DNA of 64,000 nucleotides from Musa acuminata AAA Group. Its lineage: Eukaryota > Streptophyta > Magnoliopsida > Zingiberales > Musaceae. Where the stretch lies: the NCBI RefSeq assembly GCF_036884655.1, contig NC_088357.1, positions 48,581,501-48,645,500 on the forward strand, given 5' to 3'. The notes under the pieces were generated by a model. That model was not told the origin of the DNA. It ran no database searches and saw only the letters and a list, made by a program, of their open reading frames with translations. Both the position numbers and the translations under genes were made by a program. Shown one piece after another: positions 12,062-25,000 of this stretch (position 1 is its first letter; each line of letters starts with the position of its first letter).

Positions 12062-15000
12062 TCAAATTATCTTGTTTCTGACATCCTCGAGCTTCTTCAA
12101 TATTTCTCCTGGGGTTCTATCAAGTTCATCAGCAATCTTCCTCTGCAAATCAGGAGGAAGGGTTGGGAACTGCTCGCAAAGATCACCATCAATTACATCC
12201 TGAAGAATGTTTCAAATCAGCAATACATGAGATAATCATAAATAATTATCTAAGTATGAAGAACAGTAATCACAGTAAAGAATTTTAATCAAAGAGCAAC
12301 AACGAAATGGACCCTTCACTAGCTGGTGGTTGTTCAGCCATCCAAATTATTGTAAATAAAAAACCAACAACAAGACCACAGAATATGTTCAGATGAATCA
12401 ATCTGAACATGACATGGTTCACTATTACCATATCTCATTTTAGTATCATGAATCATAATCTTCCTTGCTAACCCAACTATCTAATTAGCTTAAAGAACCA
12501 TAATACGAAAATGAGACAAGATCCATAACCTCAAATCAGAAGTTCAAAAAATGTCCTTGCATGGGTCCTGATAGCTCACCTTAACAGGAAAATAAGCAGA
12601 TCTGAAGGCCATATGATCCCGACCACACAATGGTGGATGTTCTTGCCTCATGTGCATCTCCAAGTGAGAGAAGAAGTCCACATCTTCCCTAGAGGTAAAT
12701 GGAAGTAGTGCACCTAAACTTCCCATCACTGTTCCATATATAACACATTCCCCTCCTCCAGGTATCAGTGAGGCCTTCTGCAAGCATGTCACAACATCGC
12801 CTACATGAAACTGTACTATCTCCTCCATTTTATTGGGAGCTCCATTTAACTTCCCTTGCTCCCACTTTATTTTACCCCCTGTTGGGTCTTCCTCAATCTC
12901 ATCCGATAGATCTTGCGGCAGTCGGACAAAGTATATATTCCCAAACTTATCTGCCCCTGCCATGGTGTCAAAATCTATATGATGTGAAGCAGTGAGCCAT
13001 CTTGGAACAGAATCATCTGCAAAAATGTACAGTTGATTCTCATCCCTTCTGTACTTGCAATAATGAAATGACTGCAAAAGAAGACCAGAATGACAATTAA
13101 AGTTAGCAAACATGACCTACAAGATCTCAATAGCAAGTAATCCACTGAATTACGAGTACACATGTATGTGCACATTTTCAAAAGAAATCCACATAGTGGT
13201 GCAAATATACATGTCATAAGGTACTGTATACCATAGTTTGCAATATCAAATCATACCGTTCTGTATGGGTGGTATGTACCAATCCGATAGAGGACCAGTA
13301 TGGATGGTACATCGGTACACCTTAGTATAGCATGTGTTGGTATGCTCGGTACAGCTCGGTATGTACCATACTGATAGCTGATCGACACACCGGTATGGTA
13401 CGATATTCAAAACCTTGTTGTATACTTGAAGGAACACAAACATAAATGCACCAATATATGCAAAACAAAGATAAGAACAAGTCCAACACAACCACTTTGA
13501 TTTTTTCCCATGAATATCCAAGTGCACAAGGTAGGAGGATGGCAAAAATTGTTCATGCATGCAAAAAGCATTCAGCACCCACAAGTGTTTTCACAGAGAC
13601 TACGTATTGTTGGAGGTGTCCTCTTGCATACTCTTGGGAGAAAATTCTACACTGTTAACCTCAGATTGTACACTTTGGAGATTGCTAGGATTTTTCAATA
13701 ACCATCGTACCTTTTTATGCCATGGACTAAAAATTAAAAGGCATACTAGAGAATACAATTTACATTAAATTCTAACTCCAGGTACTACTATTAGAATTAC
13801 ATCTTTGCACAACAAGGTGCTTTAACATAAAGCAATTTGTTAAAAGCCGAATTGATCACCTTAGAAACAATTGGGTTGAATAATAAAGTTCGATATCTTT
13901 TCCAATCACTTACAACTTTTAATATAATGCAAGTTAATAACAATCAACAGGAGTCAAAGAAACAACAAAGTGACAACAGAAATAAATATCAATATGTTCG
14001 TTGCCTCCCTGCAACTGATCTTTCAGCTATCAGTAGTACACAAATTGCAATATCATGGGAGCAAAATACTTGAAGAATTATTGCCAACTGATACTGCTTG
14101 GTCAACTAAAGATTCTGATCAACTCTAGGGCAGATTAGGTTCAAATAACATCTATCGAACATTACAAAAGCATCTACCATGTTTAAGTTGAGATGGGTGT
14201 CAAATAATATTTTATGGTTACTTGGGATCAGAAATCCAGTACTCTAGTTGATACAAATATAAAAGGCTGCCGTTATATGATGTATTATAAATGCAAATCT
14301 TCTTTATTAAGAGATTTTTCATTCAGATACAAAGCCAACATGATTGTAGGTCAAAACCAACCGCAAATTGACAACACAAGTAGTCCTTTTTAGATACAAA
14401 GCCAAAATGATTGTAGGTCAAGTCATGTTAAAGATAAACCTAGACAATGGCTGGTGAGACCCTATGGTACAAGATTATGGTAAAAATAAAGGGATCCAAT
14501 GGGTTCCAATGAGGTTGTTAGATATTGCAAGATTATGGTAATCAAACAATCCCTCATTGACAATCTAATATGGTGAAACAAAGTATATAGTTCTTTACCC
14601 ACCCAAACGGTCACATTCTCCTTTTAGGAGGTAAGTCTGGTGAGGTTGCAGACTGGTTGTCACGAGAAACCTCCACATGATATCTTTTGATAATTAATAA
14701 TAGTACTATCCACACAATCAAGCAGCTGATACATTCTAGAATGGCAAGGAACTCTCATACTTCCATCGTGTTCTTACATACCTTCTATGTGTATGAAATT
14801 ACCCACACCAAATCCTTAAGGCGTGTAACACCTCTACGACCAAACAGTCCACAACTACAGGTATAAGGTAACTAGACACTAGCTAAAGCCATAAGAGTGT
14901 TCTTCCGTAAAACACCAAGCAGGAAACAGAAATTGATCAAATGATGAATAGGAGATCTACAAGCTAAAATAATGGTCAGAGACGAGTGTATATGTTTTCA

Positions 15001-17751
15001 TTGAAAATTGGAGAACTAGTTGATCATTGCAAAAAACATTGGCAAAGAATACATAAGTAAAGAAAGATGTACCTCTTGGATATCACCCACATAAATCCTA
15101 TCACGATATGTGTGCATGGAAACAATGGTATTAGGAAAGAGCTTGTTTTCACATTTCCTGAGTAATCTCCTTTTGCCCAGGTCATACAACCTGAGCACCG
15201 AGCCAATACCTGCAAGCAACCTCCCCTGATACTGGCACAGTGTGAGTGGAACTCCCTCTACTTGTGTCTTGTGAACAAGCTCAAGAGACTTTCCTTCTTC
15301 AACAAACCTATATATGTGAATGAACCCAGCAGCAAGACTTCTCTTAGGCCAGAACTGTAATCCCTTTGCAGTTCCGACAGCGAGGAGAGTTCCATACTCC
15401 TTATCATGGAAGTTCACCGTGCAAAGGCTGAATGCGGCCTCATTCTCTTGAAGCTCCAACAGACAAGTTGTGTTGCCTGTTCTTGGATCAAGAACTCTGA
15501 TGCAAGATACCCACTTATCGGACTCTGCCTTTGGGTAACCATATTGCTCGTCAGAGAGAGCATCATCCTCATCATCATCACCAGCCCCACCACCATTTTC
15601 CATCTGCTGCCTATTGTTAGCATTTCCATTTTCACCCATCTTTGCAGCTTCCAAGCATTCCTTTCTAGCAGCTTCTCTTTCCTCTGCAGTGAATGCTCCT
15701 TGATCACTCTCAATAATGACTAAATGTTTGCACCTGGGCTGCAGCACGAATTTCCTTGGAGTATACCGCAAAGGTACAACTGTCTCATTGAATGTCTCCC
15801 CTAGCCGCTCAATTGTGAAAATTCTCAGAGCTTCACCAGCGACTGCGACAACACCTTCAGCACACTGGTCGGAAGAAAACGATGCAGCATATTCAAGTGT
15901 TTCGTATGAAAGAGGAGTCAGCAAGAAATGTCCCTGATGTATATAGCCAAGCCAGGGCCTACTTGACAAGCAAAGCATCGCCTGCCGACCCCTCACAGTA
16001 GCTGAGAAGAGCTTGGGAGCTCTCAATCCTAAGAACCGGGATCGAGTATCAGAGAGCTGACCAGTTACCATATCAACAACTGTCCGGAAAAGAACACCGT
16101 TCTGCAAGCCAGCATTGAGAAAGACACTAGCTGGATGATCTGCTCCATCCTCTCCTCCAGTCGAAGCCTGTACCTCAAGCAATAGGAGGGATTCAGGTGG
16201 TGAGGACACACTCTGAACGCTTAAGATCTGCATGCAGTCATCAGGATCCAATGACAGAATCCGAATTGTGTTATCATAAGAACCAACTGCAAGGAAGCGG
16301 GATCTGTGTCTCCCCTCTGGAACTGGTGCAATATCCAAGCAAGCCACATCCCCAGGCATCTCATGCTTCTCCACCTCCATCAACTGGCCGGTCATGTCCA
16401 TCTCAAAATAAATAAGCTCTCCTCCGCTCAGAGCAATCACCACCTGAAGCCTATTCAACCCAACCTTCACAATGGTCTTCTTCCCAGGTGTCTTCCACTC
16501 GTTAATACGCCCATCCTCTCTTATATGCCTAATTCCATTGGGATGGACCTGCATCAGGGAATCATCTCCCAACAAAGATACTGAGAGCGAAGGCGTGGTG
16601 TCAAGAAACCCGCTGTCACTGACTTCTTCGATGGTTTCACCAATGGAGAGCACAAGCGTGGCATTCACGAAGGACACCACAATGTAAGCATCAAACTCAT
16701 CATTCACATTTTTCTTCACTGTCCACACGGCACTGGGAGTACCCGGGAGCTGTGACACGGCCATCTCATTGATAGCCAACCCTGGCCTCAGGATCCGCAG
16801 CGAGGATCGGGGCCCCCTGCCACAGAGGGTAAACACCTGAGGGGTCTCCTCCTCAAAGAGATTCATGACCCTCATATCCATGATGGGCATAAGGCTTTCA
16901 ACCTGGTCAATCCTCACCAGATTCTTTAAGCCTCGGGGCTGGAAGAACACCGGTTGGAATCCCTCTTCAGTTTCCATCAGAGTGGCAGAGGAGGCCTCAA
17001 CGTCCTCCGCCTCCCCAATGGCCTGGAACTGGTACAATGCATGGTTGCCAAACTCAGAAGCGGCAAAGAGGAAGCCGGTCTTGAGGACGCTCATGGAGGA
17101 GGTGACGGGGATGGTGTCGAAGTACTTGATCTTGAGCTCGGTGACGCGGTCGCCTTCATGTTCCAGGGTGACCCTAAAGATGTCCCCATACTCGGTCTGC
17201 AGGAGGAAGAAGAACATGGACTTTTGGCGGTGGGTGGCGGCGGAGACAACAAGGACACCACGCTCTGCTGGAAGGTCGGCACGGCGGGGGATGACGGCAC
17301 GAACATCAGGGTGGCCCTGGTTCTTGTATATGACAAAGTTCTCGGCACAGACGAGGACGCCGCTGGGGCCGTCGCCACCTCCAGGGACAGTGACGAGGAG
17401 GTTGGCGCCATTGTCGACTGGCTCAGACCACTTGCGGGAGACGTGGTTGAGCCCCAGGTCAAGCTCGTAGAACGTGAGGTGCTTCTGGGCATCAGCAGCG
17501 GCCTGGCCCGTAGGGTCGATATCTGCCTCGGAGTAGTCCAGCTCAATGGCGGCGAAGACGGGGTTATCAAAGCCACAGTCGACGCCGGTGACTGAGTAGG
17601 TGATGGTGTGTGACTTGTGGGCCTCCAGGGGGGAGGAGATGGTGAGGCGGGCGGCAGCGTCACGGTTGAGGACATAGACAAGCTTCTGCTTCTCGCAGGC
17701 GGCAACCATGTAAGCCAATGCTTCTATACTACCATGTAATCGTGGCATCAT
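12062..17751 (-). CDS. SF3B3: Splicing factor 3B subunit 3 (SF3b130/SAP130), N-terminally truncated
   Basis: SF3B3 is the WD40-like triple beta-propeller scaffold of the U2 snRNP SF3b complex (DDB1/CPSF-A family). Three minus-strand exons are supported: 17751-15073, 13071-12580 and 12199-12062, giving 893+164+45 = 1102 residues. Homology starts at ACEKQKLVYVLNRDAAARL. It continues unbroken through the CPSF-A C-terminal domain (GKLNGAPNKMEEIVQFHVGD) to the usual end KLEDVRNKII. Family members are about 1,214 residues, and their first roughly 140 are absent here. They are replaced by about 15 unrelated residues (MMPRLHGSIEALAYM) encoded by DNA that recurs inverted at 28676-28735. No N-terminal exon exists elsewhere in the window. 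The 2.7-kb exon has no stop or frameshift, so loss of the 5' end is recent or the gene is still expressed from a new start. The first propeller would be incomplete. Confidence 0.9.
13232..13417. mobile_element. Small hAT-type MITE in an SF3B3 intron
   Basis: A 186-base element whose right end, read inward, is CAAGGTTTTGAATATCGTACC. Its left end is the diverged CATAGTTTGCAATATCAAATC. It is flanked by CTGTATAC (13224-13231) and TTGTATAC (13418-13425), an 8-base target duplication with one mismatch. Interior GGTAC/GTACC-rich subterminal sequence resembles the larger element at 44572. It has no coding capacity. Confidence 0.7.
14326..14422. repeat. Short direct repeat in the SF3B3 intron
   Basis: The motif AGATACAAAGCCAAxATGAT plus TGTAGGTCAA occurs at about 14326-14355 and again at 14393-14420. 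The rest of intron 13072-15072 shows nothing else recognisable apart from the MITE. Confidence 0.6.
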
Positions 17752-19434
17752 AATTTCTTTTGGCTACTAAGACGAGGATATGAGGAAGAAGTTGAGAGCA
17801 ATTTGTCTTGCATTATTTTATGCGCAAAACTCCACTGCGGCAGCCGATGTAAGAAATGCAATTAGCATGATGTTATATATCTCATCTACTCTCACTTTCA
17901 AATGTGGCGGAAGAAAGAACAATGACGAAGGACCGATGGAGTTTGTGGGGTGTTCAAATACAATGGCTTGAAAAATTGGTTCCTACGTAAAGAATGCTGA
18001 ACAAATTTGGCCTGTGAGTGAGTCGATAGAGCAAACACGCATGCAATGTTGAACATGTTTGTACTGTGCTATCCCTTCTGATCATACAAGCCACATCTCT
18101 AATATGTGGCATTTGCCTGGACTTGTCATGTTCTTGACATTGTAACATTTTGACACAATTAACCGGTCCCATAATGTAATACTTTGATGCGGATGCAGAT
18201 GATCGTATGCGATGTTCAAGCTCTTGCAGCTCAGTTCTTTTATCTGATTGTTTGATAAACGTTATACACTTTCAACGCCGATCTCATCCTAATAAACAAA
18301 AAGAACTCTGCGTATTAGATCTTGGTTAAACAGTTGCACAAGGCATACAAGTCAACGATTGAGTTGACGTGCATGAACAACGTGTGTTGAGGCTGACACC
18401 GAGTTCAACTTCGACGACATGAATCCCGAGTTCTAAGTATATTAGCTGTGGGAGTCGCACGTACGTCATCAGATAAGCACCGAGAAAAAGCTTCAGAAAA
18501 AAAAGTCTATACAGAATAAAACACAAACAAAACTGTTGATTAATAGTGTCGGAGTTCCTTATCGACATCAGTCCAACGTCAGACTATAAATCTTTAAATA
18601 TCAAAATTGCTGATGAATAATGTTGGAGTACCATATCGACGTCAATCCAATATCAAGTTGAAGGTTTCAGCAATCAGTAACACGTATGACTGGATGTTGA
18701 TGTTAATACTCGATGGTTTGACCAAACTATCATGATGATAGAGTAATCATCCTCTAACTACAAAAAAATTCATCTTCTTTTTTTCTTGTTGACCCATTAG
18801 TCCAAAAATATTTTAGATAATTTATCAAAAAATATTTAAATCATTTTATTTAAATATTTTTACCCAGAGATGCTCCTTTTATTTAAATCCTCAACAACGT
18901 ACTTCACTAAATCATTAATAGGTTTGGCTCAATCGGAATGACTTGATTAGGGTTAAGTTGATTTGGGTCGGATCTCTTCCGTAAACCCGATGAACCATCT
19001 CCACCTCTTCCTCTTCTCACTCTATAATCTCTCAATCGACCCAAAGGCTTCCTCCTCCTCTAACGCCATCTCCTACTCTACCTCTACCCCCTCCTCCTCT
19101 CACTCTATCTCCACGACCGTCTTGTTCTCTCATTTTGTCTTAAAAAATATATATATATATTAATTTTAAATTAGTTTCATTTTGAGTGTTACTAGGTCAA
19201 ATATTAGTTTTTTTTTTCTTTATGAAAACGGAAAAAAAAAAGGAGAGAAATACGTATTCACTTGTAGTTGGTAGGTTGGACTGAATCTTTACCACAATTT
19301 TGTCTGTCTGATGTTGGAGTCCGGCTAGTCCCTACTAATTAAGTTCTCGGCCGTCATCCGGATGGCCGTCGACAACGATACTTTGACTAAGGGTACTCTA
19401 ATTATTAGGTGACGAGAGCCAGGATGTACAGACC
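17705..19434. repeat. Left arm of a large inverted duplication
   Basis: Two blocks, 17705-17845 and about 18200-19434, are found inverted at 28590-28735 and 26805-28040. Identity in the 1.2-kb block is high: a long spurious frame near 18330-18568 is preserved letter for letter at 27662-27904. The left copy has unique DNA at 17846-18200 where the right copy has an insertion. The outer end abuts the truncated SF3B3 coding exon, and the inner end abuts the P450 fragment at 19434. No transposase or convincing transposon ends were found, so this is called a rearrangement. Confidence 0.85.
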
Positions 19435-19665
19435 AATTCTGACAAGCATGAGAGGCCCGTAAGTGAGAGAGAGGTGGCGGAACGCGCGGAAAGGAATTTG
19501 GCCGGCCAAGTGATGCATGCATCCGATGATGGGCAGCCTCCACGGACCAGGGGGAGGTCGCGGGTATTGGGATTCGGACTTGCTGAATTCTTTCTTGATG
19601 AAGATGATCGAGAAGAGCATGGTGGCTACTACCATGGCGATGGAAGCCAAGAGAAGATGCTCCAT
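19405..19665 (-). pseudogene. Cytochrome P450 (CYP71-clan) 5' fragment
   Basis: From the ATG at 19665 the minus strand encodes a hydrophobic ER anchor ([20 protein letters not shown]). A basic stop-transfer follows, then the proline-rich hinge [13 protein letters not shown] and GPLMLVRIG, typical of microsomal CYP71-type P450s. Homology ends at about residue 77. The frame then enters the inverted-repeat arm and stops at 19405. The I-helix, ExxR and heme-cysteine regions are absent from the window. It is therefore a broken gene whose promoter and first 230 bases survive. Confidence 0.8.
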
Positions 19666-19727
19666 GGAAATTGACGCAAAAAGAAACTTGGCTATTGGCT
19701 TGTACGTTGGCCTTCGCCCGAAGCTCT

Positions 19728-19782
19728 AATATATATAGATGTAGGCTTATGTTTGGCAGGCAACCTCCACGTGCGGCACGTG
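19728..19782 (-). promoter_or_regulatory. P450 promoter remnant: TATA box and two G-boxes
   Basis: TATATATATT on the minus strand (about 19738-19728) lies 65 bases upstream of the P450 ATG. Two perfect CACGTG G-boxes (19768-19773 and 19777-19782) sit 30-50 bases further upstream, suggesting former bZIP or bHLH control. Confidence 0.5.
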
Positions 19783-19986
19783 CATGTGCTGAATGAGACA
19801 GCAGGGTCAATTAATCCACTACATGTTGATAAGGAAGGAGTTATTGTGATAGCTCAAGTAAAAAAAAATATAGATTAACCTCTCTTTAGAGGGATAGTAA
19901 ATTTATTTAAAAATAAACTCTAATAGGAGATATAGCCTAGAATTCTTGGTTCTTTCTTTTTTTTGAACAAATAAAGAAAGGAAAAG

Positions 19987-19988
<2 letters not shown>

Positions 19989-20081
<93 letters not shown>
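19989..20081. repeat. (AT)n microsatellite, 93 bases
   Basis: An uninterrupted AT dinucleotide tract. The surrounding 19830-20973 is AT-rich intergenic DNA in which I see no gene. Confidence 0.97.
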
Positions 20082-20082
<1 letters not shown>

Positions 20083-20973
20083 CCTCATTCACAAATATAT
20101 TTTGACCCAGCTCCCATGTTATGTCACTAACAAAAACTTAATAAAGATTTTATCCTTTCATTACTTTGTTTTGGTAGTTATAGAATGAATTCTATAAATA
20201 ATACTTTTCACCACTATGATTGTGCCTAAATAATCCCATTGTTTAACTTCTAATATATTGTTTACCTTATTGATCATTTCTCGAGAGGGTAAATTTTTCT
20301 CCATAAAATAAATATACTTCTTTCTATAATATACGCGATGATCGCTTGTATTCATTTTATTGTGCACACATATACTCAATTAGTCAATTCATAGTTTAGC
20401 TGATTCGGTATTGTCTATCTCATTTTGATAAATTGATTTATTAGTTTTATTCGACTTTAGTGATTTAACTTAGTTTTATTGTTTAAATACTAGACCATCC
20501 GAGTAAAAATATATCAGCTTTACTTTAATACCATTTTAGTAAATGTGACAAGTACTAATATAAAATTTTATTTACTATCCACATCTTTTAATTTAAATCA
20601 CATATATAAAGATTATGATTTTGATTTTTTTTCTCGAAAGAGAAAGGATATACAATAACATCAATCTAATATTTGTATAACAAAGCAAAATAATTATATG
20701 TCATCCTTATCCTTGAACGACGTGTCGAGAATGATTCATTGTACTACATCATTTGCTAGATCATGTAGATCTACATTAAAATAGAATGATTACTTCTACT
20801 ATGTATTGTCCTTTGCATACGTTGGATGACGTGCTGAGGTTGTTTATATCCTACAAAGAGAAAAAGGAGCAATTGCAAACCTTCGAAGGTGGACCATAAC
20901 ACACTGATGAAAAAGGTAGAAGTGGATTAGAAACACTTATTTTAATGCCAGTCATTCTACAACTATATGATCT

Positions 20974-21300
20974 TAACATTTAGTGGTCAAGGCGGATTCA
21001 CTACCGCAGCTTGTTGCCATCAGTCATTATCGACTAAACTGGTCAGCATCTTAACGTGAAGAATACATGCACTATCGACTAATTCACCAAATAGCCTTCT
21101 AAAGCTGGCCACTCTCAAATCATATTGCTCGTTCGAATCTTAATTTACGACAACTCTCGAAAGAGAGTGCAGATCTGTTCCGAGTCCTCTCCAATACTTT
21201 TGCGTCGCTGACTGCGACTCCAATGGTAGGCATGGTTATCCTCGTAGCTAGCTACGTCTTTGTGTGTGTACTTGGCGAACGAGGAATGTTAGTGCACAAG
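20974..21300 (+). pseudogene. Germin-like protein promoter/exon-1 relic
   Basis: This stretch aligns in direct orientation with the upstream region and first exon of the germin-like gene at 29540-29935. The mature N-terminus (SPLQxFCVAD.DSNG) is readable. The TATA box, the ATG and most of the signal peptide have been deleted: sequence jumps from GTGCAGAT to CTGTTCCGAG. Exon 2 is missing because the copia element begins at 21362. It keeps a better donor (AATG|GTAGGC) than the intact gene. Confidence 0.8.
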
Positions 21301-21361
21301 CAACTCGTGCATACATAAGAGGTTAGAACCGTGCAGGTCCAGGTTTCTGAACCATGCATGC

Positions 21362-22037
21362 TGTCGGGAAGAAATATGTTAGTGCGGAATAATTCTTTTT
21401 CCTCCTTGTGTATCAAAATAGGTTCCTCATCAAAATACCAACTTGATATCAAAATGCTAAATCAATCAGCATAGCATAAACAATAGAACAATAAATCAAT
21501 CACACAGTCAGACCAAATCTTTTTAACGTGGAAAACCCAATGTGGGAAAAACTACGGGACCGCAGTCCACCTCAAACTTCCACTAACAATAATAATGATA
21601 ACATGTTTACAGTATGTCTTCTCTAGAATAACTAGAGGATCATAATAACATCAAGATCATAGATCTTGGCTCAAGAATAGCATATCTTCATCACATATGA
21701 TGGATCTCCTCAAAAGAGAATTCTAGGTCTCACGGAGTGGATATCGTAGGAAAGTACCTTAGAGAGGGTAAACTGTAGATCAACACCGTTATGATTGTAG
21801 AGTTTGTTGCAAGGATTCTCCACATAAAATTTGGGCCGAAACTGACAACGTTTGGCCACCGATCGTCAAGCAGAAAAACTCAGAAACCTTACTTTCTCTC
21901 TCTATTCCTCTCTCCTCTTTTTTCTCAGCACGCTCATACTCTAATTTTACCCTAATTTCGTTCTCTCTAATCTCCAATTAGTTGATTTGGGCTTATGACC
22001 CAAATTGTCCAAGCCCACATATGGACTGGACCCAACA
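21362..22037 (-). repeat. Copia 3' LTR
   Basis: A 676-base LTR bounded by TG and CA, homologous end to end with 26027-26713. Confidence 0.93.
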
Positions 22038-22053
22038 ATTCTCCCCATCCAGC

Positions 22054-25000
22054 TCATATGGTGGGCTGTACTAAGCCCGCTCTTCGCCTACATGCTTCAA
22101 GCTTCTCCTTAGGCAAAGACTTTGTCAACATATCTGAACCATTATCATTGGTATGCACATTTTCCAACTGTAATTCTTTCATCTCAAGCACATCACGAAT
22201 CTAGTGATATCTCACATTAATATGCTTGGATCTAGAATGGTACGTTGAATTCTTGGAGAGGTGAATAGCGCTCTGACTGTCACAGTAAACAGTATATCCT
22301 TCATGTTTCAAGCCCAATTCCTGTAGAAACTTTTCCATCCATAAAGCTTCCTTGCAGGCTTCAGTAACTGCTATGTATTCTGCTTCTGTGGTTGATAGAG
22401 TAACACACTTCTGTAACTTAGACTGCCAAGAGACTGCTCCTCCTGCAAATGTCATCAAGAATCCCGAAGTGGACTTCTTGGAATCAGTATCACCTGCCAT
22501 GTCTGCATCTGTGTACCCTTCTAACACAGGTTCATCATCACCAAAACATAAACACAACCTGAAAGTACCTCTTAGATATCTTAATATCCATTTCACTACT
22601 GCCCAATGTTCCTTTTTAGGATTTGAGAGAAATCGACTAATAACTCCAACTGCATGAGCTATATCTGGCCTAGTACAAACCATAGCATACATCAAACTGC
22701 CTACTGCAGATGAGTAAGGCACTCTAGATATTTCTTCTTTTTTTTTCTCACTTGTAGGACATTGTTTTGAACTCAGCTTGAAATGACTTGCAAGTGGAGA
22801 ACAAACTGCTTTGGCTTTACTCATGTTGAATCTTTCAAGAACCTTTTTAATGTAAGTCTCCTGAGATAGCCAAATCTTCCTTTTCTTCCTATCACGAAGA
22901 ATCTTCATGCCAAGTATTTGTCTCACCGATCCTAAGTCTTTCATGGCAAAAGACTTACTTAGCTCTCTTTTAAGCTTTTTAATTTTTCCAACATCATGGC
23001 CAACAATCAACATATCATCAACATATAGCAGTAAAATAATAAAATCATCATCTGAAAATTTCTTCATAAACACACAATGATCAGATGTGGTTCAATCATA
23101 CCCTTGGCTCATCATAAAGGAATCAAACTTCTTGTACCATTGTCTAGGTGCCTATTTGAGTCCATATAAGCTTTTCCTAAGCTTACATACCAGATTTTCT
23201 TTTCCCTTGACTTTGAAACCTTTTGGTTGCTCCATGTAAATTTCTTCTTCTAAGTCACCATGAAGAAATGCTGTTTTTACATCAAGTTGCTCAACTTCTA
23301 AATTCAAGTGGGCAGCCAAACCAAGAACAACTCGGATAGAGGACATTTTCACAACCGGAGAAAATATTTCTTCAAAGTCAATACCTTTCTTATGACTGAA
23401 TCATTTCACAACTAGTCGTGCCTTGTATCTTTGTTGTGAGCTATTATTTTCAGTCTTCAATTTATAAACCCACTTATTCTTGAGAGCTTTCTTCTCTTTC
23501 GGCAGCTTTACCAAGTCATAGGTGTGGTTCTCAAGCAAGGATCTCATCTCTTCTTGCATGGCTTTAACACACTCACTCTTATTCTCATGTAGAATAGCTT
23601 CTTGGTAAGTTTCTGGCTCTCCCCCGTCAGTAAGCATAACATACTCATGTGGAGGATATCTGGTAGAGGGTTGTCGCTCTCTAGTGGATCTTCTCAATGG
23701 AATCTCAACTAGTGGTGGAGGTGCCTGTTCAGTTGGTTCAGCATCATCAATTGTAGGTGTATCATCACTAGTATTCTCATCACAATCTTCTTGTTCATCT
23801 CCCCCATGATCATCATGAACTACAGGTGAAGGAACTGGACCCAAACTCCAAGGAATATAAACAGAGGTTTCTGGCTTCTCAACATTATCACCATCATCAA
23901 ACAATTGGTCTTCAAGAAACACAACATCTCTGCTTCTAATAATCTTCTTGTTCACTGGATCCGATAATCTGTACCCAAACTCTTCATGACCATATCCCAA
24001 GAAGATACATGCTTTTGCCTTATTATCAAGCTTGGACCTCTCATCTTTGGGAATATGAACAAATGCTTTACACCCAAAGACTCTCAAATGATTATAAGAT
24101 ATATATTTTCCTCTCCATACTCTCTCTGGAACATCACCTTGCAGAGGAACTGATGGAGAAAGATTTATCAGGTCAACTGTAGTTCTCATAGCCTCCCCCC
24201 AAAATGACTTTGGTAACTTGGCGTGGGAAAGCATACACCTAATCCTTTCTTCAATGGTTCTATTCATCCTTTCTGCCACACCGTTCTGCTGAGGAGTTTT
24301 AGGAACTGTTTTCTCAAGCCTGATACCATGAAACCTGCAATAATTCTCAAAAGGACCCCTATACTGGCCACCATTATCTGATCGAACACACTTTAGCTTT
24401 ATGCCAGTTTCTCTTTCAACATTGACATGAAACTCCTTGAAAGCATCGAGTACCTGGTCTTTAGATTTCAAAGCAAAAGCCGACACTTTTCTAGAATGGT
24501 CATCAATAAAAGTAACAAAATAAAGAGCACCTCTAAGAGTTCTAATTTGCATAATACAAACATCAGTATGAATTATATCAATAACATCAGATCTTCTAGA
24601 TGATGGATATGTCTAAAATGCAACTCTATGTGTTTTTCCAGCTAAGCAATAATCACAAGATTTAAGAGATGTACCTTGCAACTCTGGTAAGAACTGCTTT
24701 CTAGCAAGAGTTTGAAGTCCCTTCTCGCTGATATGTCTAAGCCTCTTATGCCAAAGATCTATACTTTCACCTTTTCGAATTGCATTAATCTCTCCTTTGT
24801 TTAGCTTAGCTTCCATGACATAAAAAGAGTTAATCTTCTTTCCTTTTGCCACAATTAGAGAACCTTTAGTGAGTTTCCATTTACTTTCACCAAAATAATG
24901 TGCAAAGCCCTCATCATCAAGTCTACCTATAGATATCAAGTTAAGACGAATATCTGGAACATGCCTTACATCTTTGAGTATTAATTTGCTCCCAATACTG

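Noticed and set aside
16865..17705. Open frames of 200 or more codons overlapping the SF3B3 exon in other frames
   Set aside because: Shadows of the SF3B3 coding strand; no family similarity.
18326..18568. 80-codon frame conserved exactly at 27662-27904
   Set aside because: Conservation is due to the inverted duplication of the whole 1.2-kb arm, not to coding selection. It has no known motif, and the neighbouring non-coding bases are equally conserved.
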